A stretch of 64,000 bases of DNA. It comes from Aphelidium insulamus (Eukaryota; Aphelidiomycota; Aphelidea; Aphelidiaceae). The translations under genes and the position numbers were made by a program. The stretch's first letter is position 1. Every line of letters starts with the position of its first letter. Positions 33,834 to 44,092 of this stretch are shown in pieces. The stretch lies in assembly GCA_036784855.1 (NCBI GenBank), contig JAZDSV010000046.1, forward strand, positions 35,331 to 99,330, given 5' to 3'. The notes beneath the pieces are model-generated. The model was given only the letters and a program-made list of their open reading frames with translations, was not told the DNA's origin and ran no database searches.

Positions 33834-36800
33834 ATGTCATCAGCCGCGGACCTGGCCGAGTATGAGCGCTCACGTGCGCGCATCTCCGCCGCCGCCGCGG
33901 TGGTGCGCGACCTGCTGGACGCCAACCGCGCTCTGGTGCAGCCAGATGCCGCTTCGGCACACACCTACACCGACAAGTACCGGCTGATGGAGGCCGTGGG
34001 CGCCGGGTGTCTGGCGCGCGTGCAACTGCTCCTAGGCCAGCTGGGTTTGTTGGGCAACTCGGCGGTGCTGGAACAGGCAGTCGCGGCATCCGGTGCCGGG
34101 CGTGTGGTCAGGCTGCAGCTGGCCGTGGCGGACAAGTGCGAGTTTGTGCGCGAGTCCACGGAGACGGTGGAGCAACCCGACGGCACGGTCATCGAGACCA
34201 CCGTCACCTCCAAGCTGATGGGCGCCGCACAGCGCACCATTCAGCAGCGCGTGCTCCAGCGCGTCACCACCTACCACTGGCACATGGAACAGACGCTCAC
34301 GGTCAACTTGCTGGTGGCGGACGCGGGCCAGACGGAGCAGACGGTGGTGCCGCTGCTAAGCAAGCAATTCGCCTTGGACCTCACCTCCAAGACCAAGGAC
34401 AACCCGCGGCACCGGCAGCTGCAGCAACCTCTCAAACGTTTCGAGGTCAGTCTGGCCTATCTGCTGCGGCGTCTGGCTGGCCCGCCTGTTGCCGCGTCAT
34501 CCTCGCCTTCACACAGCACGACGCGCCAACTGTTTGCCATTGACCGCGAGCGGCGCGACTGCCACACGCCCGGCCACAACGAGGACGTGCGCGAGTGCTC
34601 GCAGTTCCTGGATGCGCTGCAGTCGTGCATTGGCAGCGCGTTCCGCACCGTGTTCAGCGAGGATCTGTGCCATGTGGAGCAGGCGCGGTCCGGCGTGCTG
34701 CTCACCCAGCTCCCGCTCGAGGAGGCCTACGTGCCCATTGTGCCGCTGTTCAGTGGTGAAGATGGCTCTGCTGCGGTGCAAGTGGCTTTCCCCGCGGACA
34801 ATTCGGGTGTATCGTCGACGGAAACAACCGCGAGCAGCTTCACGGCACTGGTGCGCAGTGTGGAGAGGTCGGTGGCACGCGCAAACGAAGTGCTGGTTGC
34901 AGCGCTGCCAAAGTACCCGGACGCCGTCGCCTACCACCAGCTGGGCGTGGTGATGTCGCACATTGGCCTGGTGTGCCGCGATTTCTCGCAGTCGGTGTCG
35001 TACATGCGCGGCCTGATTGCGCGCCAGCTGGTGGACGCCATTGGCAAGGTGGTGACCACGCGTGACCTGGTCGACTTTACCGCCTTCCACAACCAGCGCC
35101 TGTTCAAGCCGGCGTATGTGCCGGTGCCGCTGTGTCACGATGTGCGCCGCGCCGGCCACACGCCCGAAGGCGCCTTCACCATGGACCTGGCTGCGTCTGT
35201 TTTTTCGCGCGGCGACGGCGACGATGATGTTGGTGCCAGTTCAGTCACTGTCACGGTGATGCAGCGGCAGCTGTCGGAGCCGCAGCCGCTCCGCCTGGAA
35301 CTCAGTGCGTCCAATTTCGTGCAGCTGCGCGGCACGCACTACCTGCACGGGTTCCTGGCGCATCAGTTCTCGACGGAGCAGGCGCCCGGCTACCAGCTGA
35401 CGGCCAGGGCGCGTGAATTCAGCTGTTTCATGCTACTCCTGGGTTCCATTGGTGCTGGCAACAAGTTTGAGTGTCGTGAAGGTTAGTCAAAGTGTATTTA
35501 ATATTGTCTGAAGACTATATATACATATATATATATATATATTGTGTATGTGTATGAGTGTATGTATGTATGTATGTATGTATGTGTGTATGTATGTGTG
35601 TTTATGCGTCTATTGTTGTCTATTGTATCGTATATATGTAATAAAATATAAATTTTATAAATTTATATAAAATATTAATAATTGTAGGAATATTCATTCA
35701 GAACAAGGACGAGGTGATTATTCCGCTGCTGTTGGAGACGATTCCGAGTGCGGGCGAGTTCCGTGATGCCATCTCGTCACTGTCGCCGGAGCAGCAGAGA
35801 TTTGCACGGGCCTTCCGTGAAATGCAGATCGCCTCCACGATATTTGCCGTCGCTATCATCCAGGTCAAACCACAACTGGAAAAGGTGCTCAAACTGCCGC
35901 CGGATTCACTAACCAAAGAGATACGTCTGACGCAAGATCTGGTCCAACTGTTTACGGAACACCAAATTCCGTCAGATCTACTGGCTTACAGCGGCTCCGA
36001 TGTTGCCGCCGATGCCGTCAGTGTGTCGGTCGCCGACAAGATTGCCGCGGTGAAGCAGCATGTGGCTTCTGTCAACGAAATGTTTGTGGGGCCGCTAGCG
36101 GAGCAGGAACGTGAAAAGCGCATGGCTCGTGCCGAACTCCAAAAGGCCGAACGAACACAAAACTTTACATTTGGTGGCGGGTTTGGCGGACAGCCGTCTC
36201 AACTTGAGGGCTACACACCTGCCATGGCGGTCCCTACTACAGGATTTGGCAGTGCAATGCCTCGAAACGCCAAGAAGAAGTCGGCGGCTCCAATGCCGAT
36301 GGCAATGTCCATGATGCCATGCCCAAGTCCGCCGGTGCCGACATGTGCTCCAACGTCCGCATCTGCCCCGCCACCACCGCCGCCGGTGGCTGCGGCTACT
36401 GCCCCGGTGGTCCCTGGAGCCGCCACAGATGCCACACCGAGTGACATGACTGTTATCGATCGCGGAGAGTACGACTCAATGAGTGGTGGTGACGAGGCGG
36501 CGGGAGTAGTGGACTACACGCGCGTGCCAAAAGCAATTGAAGATGCGTTCGAGCGCTACGACTCGACAACCAGCTGTAATGTGCGCCCGACCAAGATTAA
36601 AGTCGGCCCCAATTGGACGGTCAAGTCGTACGACCGTCTGATGCGCGAGTACGCCGACGTGCCCATGAACACCACCGAGACCAAGACCCGGTCCAAGCGC
36701 AGCACCATGGACCTGCTGGATGCGCTGACACGATCCGGCGAACTGGCCGTGACTGACTGCAGTGTGCACATTGTGTACGCGGCCACTCACTGCTTTGACG

Positions 36801-37024
36801 AGACGGTGTTTGACACGGTGGTGCGCAAAAACATCAACCCCCTGGAACGCCTGGAACGATCGGCACTGATTATGGCGAGTGCGATTCACGGCCGGCCTGT
36901 GGCGGAGTTGGTGGCCCCACGCGAAGCTGCCCGCGTTCAAACATTCTCGCCATCACTCTTTATTGAAGAAGCGGCAACAGGGCCAGCACAGCCGCAGATC
37001 ACTGCACCTCCTCGCCACAGTTGA
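33834..37024 (+). CDS. large uncharacterised conserved protein
   Basis: Exons 33834-35481 and 35688-37024 give 994 residues. The exon junction (phase 1) is supported by the open frame on both sides. Two regions look strongly conserved: residues about 590-650 (FREMQIASTIF...VIQ-like, IQVKPQLEKVLKLPPDSLTK, EIRLTQDLVQLF, IPSDLLAY) and about 820-945 (VVDYTRVPKAIE, MDLLDALTRSGELA, ATHCFDETVFDTVV, NINPLERLERSALIMAS). I recall similar strings in large unnamed proteins of amoebozoans and oomycetes, but have no function to offer. Between the two regions is a disordered Pro/Met-rich linker with a Gly/Phe patch. Its last 26 coding bases overlap the end of Psf3 on the other strand. Confidence 0.75.
35520..35660. 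repeat. (TA)n and (GTAT)n tract in an intron
   Basis: Microsatellite-rich AT stretch within the 35482-35687 intron of the large conserved gene. Confidence 0.9.
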
Positions 37025-38046
37025 GCGAGTGGAGCCTGTCTCCTGTCGTTGCACCCGACATCCACTTGGCCATCCGCACCCGGGACTCGACTCCACTTTT
37101 AAATACTGCGATAATAATATGTATAATAAATATGTGTGTCTTATAAGTGTAATGTACAAATAGTAGAAAATGAACTCACTTGACAACTCTGTCTCATCAA
37201 GCATGTGAGCAAAGTCCGTCTGCGACCCCGCTGATGAAGCTTGTGTGCCACCAGTGAGGAGCATGGCGCCATCAGACGCCAACACACGGTTCATAATCAT
37301 TGCTATCCGATCGCGCATGGCCTGCACGGGACTGTTACAGATGTGGATGTTGCAATATAGGAGCAATATCGGCGAAACTTGCCGACAGCAACACTTCGCG
37401 CAGTTCCATCTCGGCCTCGATTCTGTTACACTTAAATATTTGTTATCGGTTATACACTATAGACACACTTATAGCATTCACAGCTCTATATGTATAGATG
37501 TATTTAGAGCACCTACGACTGAAAGATAATGAAAGCCAGCTGGTAAAAGTTGGGCGAAAGCTCGCGCAGATTGACTGCCAATGCATCCGCCTTTATCCGC
37601 TCCAGCGCCTTGTCCGAGTAACACCGCGGCAACGCCTCCAGGTCTACGAACCCTCTGCACCAGTTCAGGCAAGTGAGATGCATTTGAATCTGCTTAAATC
37701 TGCTTACTCGGCTGCCAGTCCAAATGCCAGCCAGAACGGCAGCTCAATCTTGGGTGCCTGCCCATCACCGCCCATCATGGCCTACATCAGAGTGGCAGAG
37801 AGTCAGTGTGTGTATGTGGGTGTGGACACCCCCATCCACCATACATTGTTGTCTGGCTGTTGCAGCTGTTGGTCACTGCCACGTAGCATGCCAATGAGGC
37901 CGGTTTCAGCATCATGCGGCACGGTGCTGACAATCTTCTGCACGGCAGCACGGTGGGTGATGAGCAGTGGCACGGTACCGGTGCACTGTATGGCAAGTAC
38001 ATACTTCATGGGCGGCCAATATCGATTCAATGCAGTAATAATCCAT
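36999..38046 (-). CDS. PSF3: GINS complex subunit Psf3
   Basis: Seven short exons (38046-38005, 37937-37845, 37781-37708, 37654-37517, 37422-37383, 37321-37180, 37105-36999) give 211 residues, close to human GINS3 (216). The family pattern is followed throughout: start MDYYCIESILAAHEK, then IELPFWLAFGLA, LPRCYSDKALERIKADA, VNLRELSPNFYQLA, AMRDRIAMIMNRVL, MLDETELSIFKSG and a final Trp. GINS is part of the CMG replicative helicase. Intron 37322-37382 has a GCAAGT donor; the GT alternative is out of frame. The stop codon lies inside the convergent gene, giving a 26-bp coding overlap. Confidence 0.85.
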
Positions 38047-38312
38047 AATCAAGCAAAAGTTGAAACAGTGTGCAACAGTGTTTGTGCTGTCCAGTGGACA
38101 TGTGGTACATAAATACACACGCAGAGCAATCTGCGGGGACGCCCTTAAATTGTGCCCCTAAACATCTCATCTAAGGTATTATTGGATCTATAATAATACG
38201 CATTAGTAGCCAGTATTTAAATGTTCTCTGATCTATGATTAACTTAATGATCATTTACATCTTGTACGTTACATTTACATTTGTACGCGGTACATAGAAA
38301 GCCATGTAGTAG

Positions 38313-39799
38313 TTAGTGGACATGCTTTTTCCACCAAGAACGACCAAACATCAATTTCTCCACATCGTTTTGCAAAGATTCCATAATTTCGTCTTGGGTG
38401 TCTTGTTCCAGCAGGAAAAGGCGACATGACTGGCTCACCAGGTCAATAAGACTTGGATATGACGCAATGATCTCCTGCAGCTGGATGACTACTTCCGGCG
38501 CATCCACTATCAGCTTTGCATTGCTAGATTATTAAAAACATTTACTTACACTTAAATAAATAATTGCCCACGAGATCAAATGTTTAGATACCCTTTGCCA
38601 TCAGGATTAGAGGATGTTGTGAATATTTCATTAACATACTAACCAGTCAAACTGTCCATAGATACAGTACCTCGAAATTTCGCTGCAGCCAACGTTAAAT
38701 ATTCGCTATCTGAATGTGTAATTGATATGTGGTCACTCTGCGTTGGCCAATACTTTAGTGGTGACTTCACGGGTAATCTGGAAGTACCGCAAGTTTGCAA
38801 CCACCTCATCATGAAACGCCACCGTACGAAAATAAGAGTGCTACTGGCAGGTGATCATCTGCACTGTCGCAACTGCGAGGTTGTGGAGGTCTGCGCGGAT
38901 TGACAGCGGAAGAAGTCATGGAATCAAACCAGATTGTTGACGGCACATGATTCCTCACTGGTATTGTCATCTCAAAGTGTCACTCTCAGTTGCCGGACGT
39001 TTAACGGAATATTTGCCACCACCAAAGCCGGTCCAGATATGCCACATATTTACGGGGGGATTACGAGCATACATTTCATCGGTCACATAGTGCTGCTCCA
39101 GGTAAAAGAGCCAGCTTGCAGCAGCATATGAGTTTACAGTTTGCAAGAGCAACGGAAATTCACGCAAAATTTTTAGAACTATCGGCCACGTCCCCCGAGT
39201 CCGCTGACATTATCACTACCGCTGCGATGCGTGCTCCATATCCAACCGGCAAATGTGCTCGGCAGACGCAGAAAAAATGCTTCTCAGATGGCGAAAAATG
39301 ACCAGCTTGAGGAGACGTTTTGCGTAATTTGCAGCAAATCAGGTACAGTGACGCGCGGTACAACGCGCGACTTTGATCAACCTAAATGTCGGCGCACGTC
39401 CGAGAGCGTGCCAGCCACTGGTCTTATAATGTCATTCGCCTGTTGGTTCATTTCTAATACACTGCCTCGTTTGCTTAAAGCACAACAGCGCCTGGTCTGG
39501 TGGACAAACGTGCTGAAACATATCTGGTGGAAATATGTGACAACGTTGCCGAGTGTTTTGCATTTCCCCACCACTTTCGCCTGGTACCGTAATGAAGGCG
39601 TCAGTAGCGGCATGTGGCAAATCTTGTACTGCTTTGCAAACTGCCTCATTGTTTCCGCCGTGGAATCGCGAGCCTCCGCCATGCGACTGACCGCGTTGCA
39701 CACGATTGGAAGGACTGGCCCGTGCACACGGGAACTGTAGTCAGAATTTGCCACGGTTACCGGAAATTCCATGCTGAGCCCGTTTGCAACAGTAGCCAT
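38313..39799 (-). pseudogene. decayed protein-coding locus, unidentified
   Basis: Several protein-like minus-strand segments lie in line: 39799-39377 (starts MATVANGLSMEF, helical, Cys/Arg-rich), about 39330-39160 (HFFCVCRAHLPVGYGARIA, ADSGDVADSSK), 39167-38967 (EFPLLLQTVNSYAAASWLF, then VNMWHIWTGFGGG), a stretch near 38790-38640 (KYWPTQSDHISITHSDSEYL) and 38507-38313. The second and third are related by a one-base shift in an A/T homopolymer, which suggests a broken gene rather than an intron. No family is clear. Confidence 0.35.
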
Positions 39800-39993
39800 G
39801 AATTTCTTATGTAATTAGTTATGGTGCCAACTGCCGCAGTTGAACCGTGCTTTAATGATAAAGTGTTGCGCGGCTAATTTTGTCGTGGATGAAAGGGTGA
39901 AGAGCCGCTTGCAATTGGTTGAACACATATATTTTTACAAATGAATATTGTAAAATATTGTAAATATTTGTAAATATTTTTTTATTTATTTAT

Positions 39994-40025
<32 letters not shown>

Positions 40026-40080
40026 TGAACTTACTTCAATATTACAATATAATATATAGACAACAAGGGTGTATAATGGG
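39800..40080. other. AT-rich intergenic region
   Basis: Very AT-rich, with TATTTATTTAT runs and a (TA)n tract near 40003-40023. No gene. Confidence 0.6.
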
Positions 40081-41190
40081 CTATCTAGTGTCTATCGGTT
40101 CCCAGCAAATGGGACAGCGAGAATTGGTATCTGTCCATGTGGTGAGGCATAGGTAGTGGAAGCAGTGTTTCGGGGGTTGATTTCCCCATAGTTTCGCCCA
40201 CCAAGTCCCCTGCACGCACTGCATCCCGTAAATTGCTCCCGGGTCGATCTCTTGCATTGCCGACGTTCCTCCAGTTTTGCCGCCACATATGACAGTGATT
40301 CTTTTGTCCCTGATTTTGCCTTCTGGGACGTCATTGACACCTCCATAACAAATGGAGCACGTCCAGTCGCTATCCACTGTCGATGGTACAGCCTTGTTGG
40401 CCCTGAGCTGCTCCTCCACTGTGAGCTCCTTCCCGCTTTTCACGGAGCCACAACAACTAGTCGGCTGGCCACAGCACCCATTCGGTTCATTGCAGGGGTC
40501 GAGAGCGGAACCAGAAGCACATTCTTGCGCACGAGCTTCAGGATTGCTGCTAGTAGTCGGGGGCTGGACCGCTGCCGACTGCCCACTATCCCCTTCATCG
40601 CCCGAATCATCACAGTCGGAATCGTCTTCAGGACAATCGTTGGCGCCGTTGGTAACTTCATTTAAGCTCTGCTGAGCATCGCCGTACTCGTCCTCGTCCT
40701 CGTTCTCGGCGTCATCGTACTCGCCCTCGTTCTCGGCGTCATCGTACTCGCCCTCATCGTTGTCGGTCATCGAGTCCGTCCCATCGCTCTCGCTAAAGCC
40801 GGGCGGCGTGGCAGTCGCGCCCATGTACGGATAATTACAGGAACTTCCAACTGTAGATTCGCTGATAGCGTAGTCAGTGTGATGGCGCCCGTTATTGCGC
40901 GGAGTTGACGGCCGAGGCGTGTAGCACTGCACCGGTCTACCAAACCCAAACACCGGTGATGGCATCGAAGCCACCGCAATCGAACGGGTGGTGCCCCGTC
41001 GCGACATGGGCATGCGCGCAGATGGCGCGGCGGCCACACCGCCACCTGTCGGCGCAGAGGCGGCAGCGTGGCCATAGTGACGCGCATTAGTGGCGGTCAC
41101 TCGGCCAGCAAACACCAGCACTACCGCCATGGCGGTCAGCGCGACAAAATTTGCCGGCACTGCCGTGTTCTTTGTCGTGTATGCGCGCAT
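40081..41190 (-). CDS. secretory-route RING-H2-like protein
   Basis: A 369-residue single-exon protein. The start at 41190 gives a hydrophobic leader (NFVALTAMAVVLVFAGRVTA) as signal peptide or anchor. An acidic middle includes repeated GEYDDAENE units near 190-215. A Cys-rich CCGQPTSCCG patch precedes the C-terminal domain: CSIC, about 60 residues later HCFHYLCLTTW, then RCPIC. This is the H-x-F-H-x2-C-[IL]-x2-W and C-P-x-C half of a RING-H2 ubiquitin-ligase domain, but the first zinc pair is far away and the usual cysteine two residues before the first histidine is absent. Ubiquitin-ligase activity is therefore unproven, and membrane topology is unusual. Confidence 0.7.
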   Translation of the reverse strand: MRAYTTKNTAVPANFVALTAMAVVLVFAGRVTATNARHYGHAAASAPTGGGVAAAPSARMPMSRRGTTRSIAVASMPSPVFGFGRPVQCYTPRPSTPRNNGRHHTDYAISESTVGSSCNYPYMGATATPPGFSESDGTDSMTDNDEGEYDDAENEGEYDDAENEDEDEYGDAQQSLNEVTNGANDCPEDDSDCDDSGDEGDSGQSAAVQPPTTSSNPEARAQECASGSALDPCNEPNGCCGQPTSCCGSVKSGKELTVEEQLRANKAVPSTVDSDWTCSICYGGVNDVPEGKIRDKRITVICGGKTGGTSAMQEIDPGAIYGMQCVQGTWWAKLWGNQPPKHCFHYLCLTTWTDTNSRCPICWEPIDTR

Positions 41191-41216
41191 ATTGGGCGTG
41201 GTGTGTGTGTGTGGTG

Positions 41217-41238
41217 TGTGTGTGTGTGTGTGTGTGTA
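41217..41238. repeat. (GT)n microsatellite
   Basis: About 10 GT units in the 5' flank of the RING-like gene. Confidence 0.8.
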
Positions 41239-41486
41239 TGCGTGTAAGAAGTGTATGCAAAGGTGTGTGAGTCGAAGCGTGGCTTTGTGACACCGAACAA
41301 TCGTCGAACAATCGCAGAACAATCGCAAAACAATCGTCGAACAGTGGCAGAACAGTGAAAGGAACCTTGGGACAGTCGCGTTACTGAGGGAACAAACTCT
41401 ACGAGTCGCCTTCTACATGGCAGGCAATAGAAACATGTACACTCGCAAAATATTTTATTTCTCTAAATAATTGCGTATGCTGGGAA

Positions 41487-41894
41487 CTAGAGGCTTTCAT
41501 CTTGTCCATAGGGGACATATTCTTCGGTCCAGCCTTCACTCTTGAACCAGTTGCCCCCTCCCGGGTTATATTCAGCATCAGGTGCCGTTTCGACGGGAGA
41601 AAAGCGTGGCAAACGTGGGGACGATGATTGCGATGTGCGCATGTCACGTTGATGGCGGCGACCGGAATGGAGATCGTTCAACATGGCCAGCGGATCTTTT
41701 CGGCCACGCGGAGTACTAGCCACACCGGGCAGACTGCTGCGTGCCCGTCGCGCGTTCTGATCCAGCTGACCGATAGCGCCACTGCAGTAGTACAAGCCAC
41801 ACACGGCAGCAGCTTTCACGGGCAACTTCATGGCGTTGGCAGCATTGGCCAAAAGTGCAGCCAGGCACAGCGCGATGAAAAATCCGACGCGCAT
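41487..41894 (-). CDS. small secreted protein, unknown function
   Basis: A 135-residue single-exon protein with a clear signal peptide (FFIALCLAALLANAANA). The mature chain is basic in the middle (RRHQRDMR) and ends in an aromatic, acidic tail (GGGNWFKSEGWTEEYV). It has a Cys pair (VCGLYYC) right after the signal. It lies upstream of the RING-like gene on the same strand. No family recognised. Confidence 0.55.
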   Translation of the reverse strand: MRVGFFIALCLAALLANAANAMKLPVKAAAVCGLYYCSGAIGQLDQNARRARSSLPGVASTPRGRKDPLAMLNDLHSGRRHQRDMRTSQSSSPRLPRFSPVETAPDAEYNPGGGNWFKSEGWTEEYVPYGQDESL

Positions 41895-41970
41895 TTCAAA
41901 CGATGACTAATCACGCGGTGGCTTAGCCATCCAGATATGTCTATTGAACACTGGCTTGAAAACATGTTTT

Positions 41971-43749
41971 CTACAACTTGAAATGGTCCATGAGTAGCGA
42001 GTCACCGCAATGTGCCAACAAATTATCCACCATGCGCTGCCTCTTGTCGGTGGTGTGTTCAGAGCCCTGCAAGAGGTTATGTGACGGCACAATGTGGATA
42101 ATATCAAGTACCAGCTCGTAAAGCGAGTTCAAGTTAACAAGAACTTGCTCCGTGGAGCCGGCGGTGGAGGGGGCCGTAGTAAATACAGCGGCTTCAAGCA
42201 TTGACAGGGCCTTCGAAATTTTTGTTGACATGATTTAATTCCAATACAATGACTTAAATACCTCCTGCAAGCGACCAAGATAGAGCAGACACACGCACAG
42301 ATTACTGACAGCAGTCATGTTGCCGGGACTGGCAGTCACCAGCGTTGTCAGAATGGTGGAAGCAGCGTGCCAATCTGCATTCCCAATAGCAGCAGAGGCC
42401 CTGTTCATCATCAGAGTGTCGTGCGCCGACATTTGCGCACTGGGCTCATCTGTTGAAGGCTGGCTGCGCATGAGATCCTCGATACGAGTAAATGTGCGAT
42501 GACTGGCGGCCACATTGCCGACCTGTGAGCATTACAACTGGAAATTTAAGAGTGTATATGTCTTTGCAATAATTAAAATTCAATAAATTGCCTACCGTCA
42601 TGTACACTCGCGCTAGGCAGCACATCACAGCAACATGTAACTTGTTATTGCCGGCAGTATCGCTGATCAACAAAGACTCTAGCGCACTTATCGCACACGG
42701 AAATTCCTTATTAGTAAGCTGAGCTTATAGCATTAAGCGTTGCTTGCCTTTATGGCCAGCAGCACATTGACCACATTCAATGTCACGTATATCCTTCTGT
42801 CAAGCACAGCTCTATCCGCGCTAATAGTCCCCAACTCCTTCTGATGCATGGCAAGGTTATAACCAGAGAATCAGTGAATGACTAGACAGTGACTAGATGG
42901 CACTCACCAGAAGTGCATAGTATCGATTAAGTGAGGCGATATAGTCTGCGTTCGGTATGTAATACGACGGAACCGCGCAGTGCAGCACCAGTATGCCGAA
43001 TGAAAAGACTTTCGCGGTAAGATGAGTCTGACAACAGCACTAGACATATCCCCTACCTGACTGGAGGCGGTGCCTGGGTGGTATGAGCGGCATGACATGC
43101 TCCACCTCATGGCGAACACGGCCATACAGCCGCAGCTTGAACAGGGCCAACAACCGATAGTACCACAACTGGACATGTGAGTATAATACCACAACGACAT
43201 ACTTCAATACCTGCCTGCAACAGGGAATTCACAGCATCATCACTGTCAGTTACGGGTGTGGTGGTGATGCCTACTCGAGTGTACTCTTGCAGACTGGACC
43301 AGGATTGCGTGGCCTTGGTCTAAATAAATACCATTCCCTGGCAGAGAACAGAGACATACCAGCAAAGCAGCCAGAGCAGCCTGTCGCGGCTTTGCATTGG
43401 CCTCCTCCACGGATATGGTGGAGCGGTTGCACAGCTTGAGTTGATGTTGGGAGTGGTGGCTGGTTGGTGTGGCTGAGCGCTGCCGTGAGTTGTACGAGTG
43501 GACAATGGCCTCGAGAGTGGGGGCCGGCATGAATGCATCGGTGACGGCGCCAGCAGTTTGGGATGGTACCGAAGGCGAAGCAGGTGATGATGCATTGTCA
43601 GCAGCCGGTGCAAACAGTGAGAGCTGCGTGAGTGCCTGCACGGTGGACAGGGGCGCCACAAGCGTTTCCACGTCCGCCGCCACGTCCATCAATATTTCTG
43701 GATATATTTTCCTGGACAGATACAATACGTCTTTCATACACTGCACCAT
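41971..43749 (-). CDS. TRAPPC12-type TPR subunit of the TRAPP complex
   Basis: Eight exons (43749-43360, 43319-43215, 43168-43057, 43008-42908, 42840-42748, 42706-42596, 42522-42262, 42210-41971) give about 470 residues. The TPR half follows TRAPPC12 closely: LWYYRLLALFKLRLYG, SFGILVLHCAVPSY, KEFPCAISALESLL, SHRTFTRIED, NMTAVSNLCVCLLYLGRLQEA, VLVNLNSLYELV and a C-terminus GDSLLMDHFKL like the family's. TRAPP tethers vesicles and activates Rab GTPases. Intron 42707-42747 has a GCAAGC donor and no GT option. Intron 43169-43214 probably has GCAGGT; a GTATGT 12 nt downstream would give a 34-nt intron and four more residues. The protein is short N-terminally, so the start is uncertain. Confidence 0.85.
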
Positions 43750-44092
43750 TATTTATGATAAAGAATGTGCATATAAATACTTTCACCACAACAGTTGTAC
43801 AATGTATAATAACTCTATGCCGACCCGATACAATCTTTCATACATATGTAGGCAGCACTCTGTTTAAGGCCAATACCTTTGGGTACATATGGATATAAAT
43901 GGTATATTGGGTAGACATCTCTTGTTTCTCTTGATTTCTTATTGCTGATGACCACGTGTATATATGTGTCTGTGTTGGTATGTCTGTGTTGTGGATAAAG
44001 TTGCGTGTGCCGGTCGGTCTCTCTTTTTCTTTTTTCTGTACAAAATACACAATCAGTGAGGATTGTTGTTGTCTCTACACGGGCCCCTTCAT
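43750..44092. other. intergenic and 3'-flank DNA
   Basis: Downstream of the PSP1 gene and upstream of TRAPPC12 on the same strand. AT-rich; no gene recognised. Confidence 0.5.

Noticed and set aside
34509-35159. 216-codon minus ORF
   Set aside because: Shadow of the large conserved plus-strand gene in GC-rich DNA.
38640-38790. Possible hAT transposase piece
   Set aside because: One short motif-like stretch only, without terminal repeats, target-site duplication or a catalytic region.
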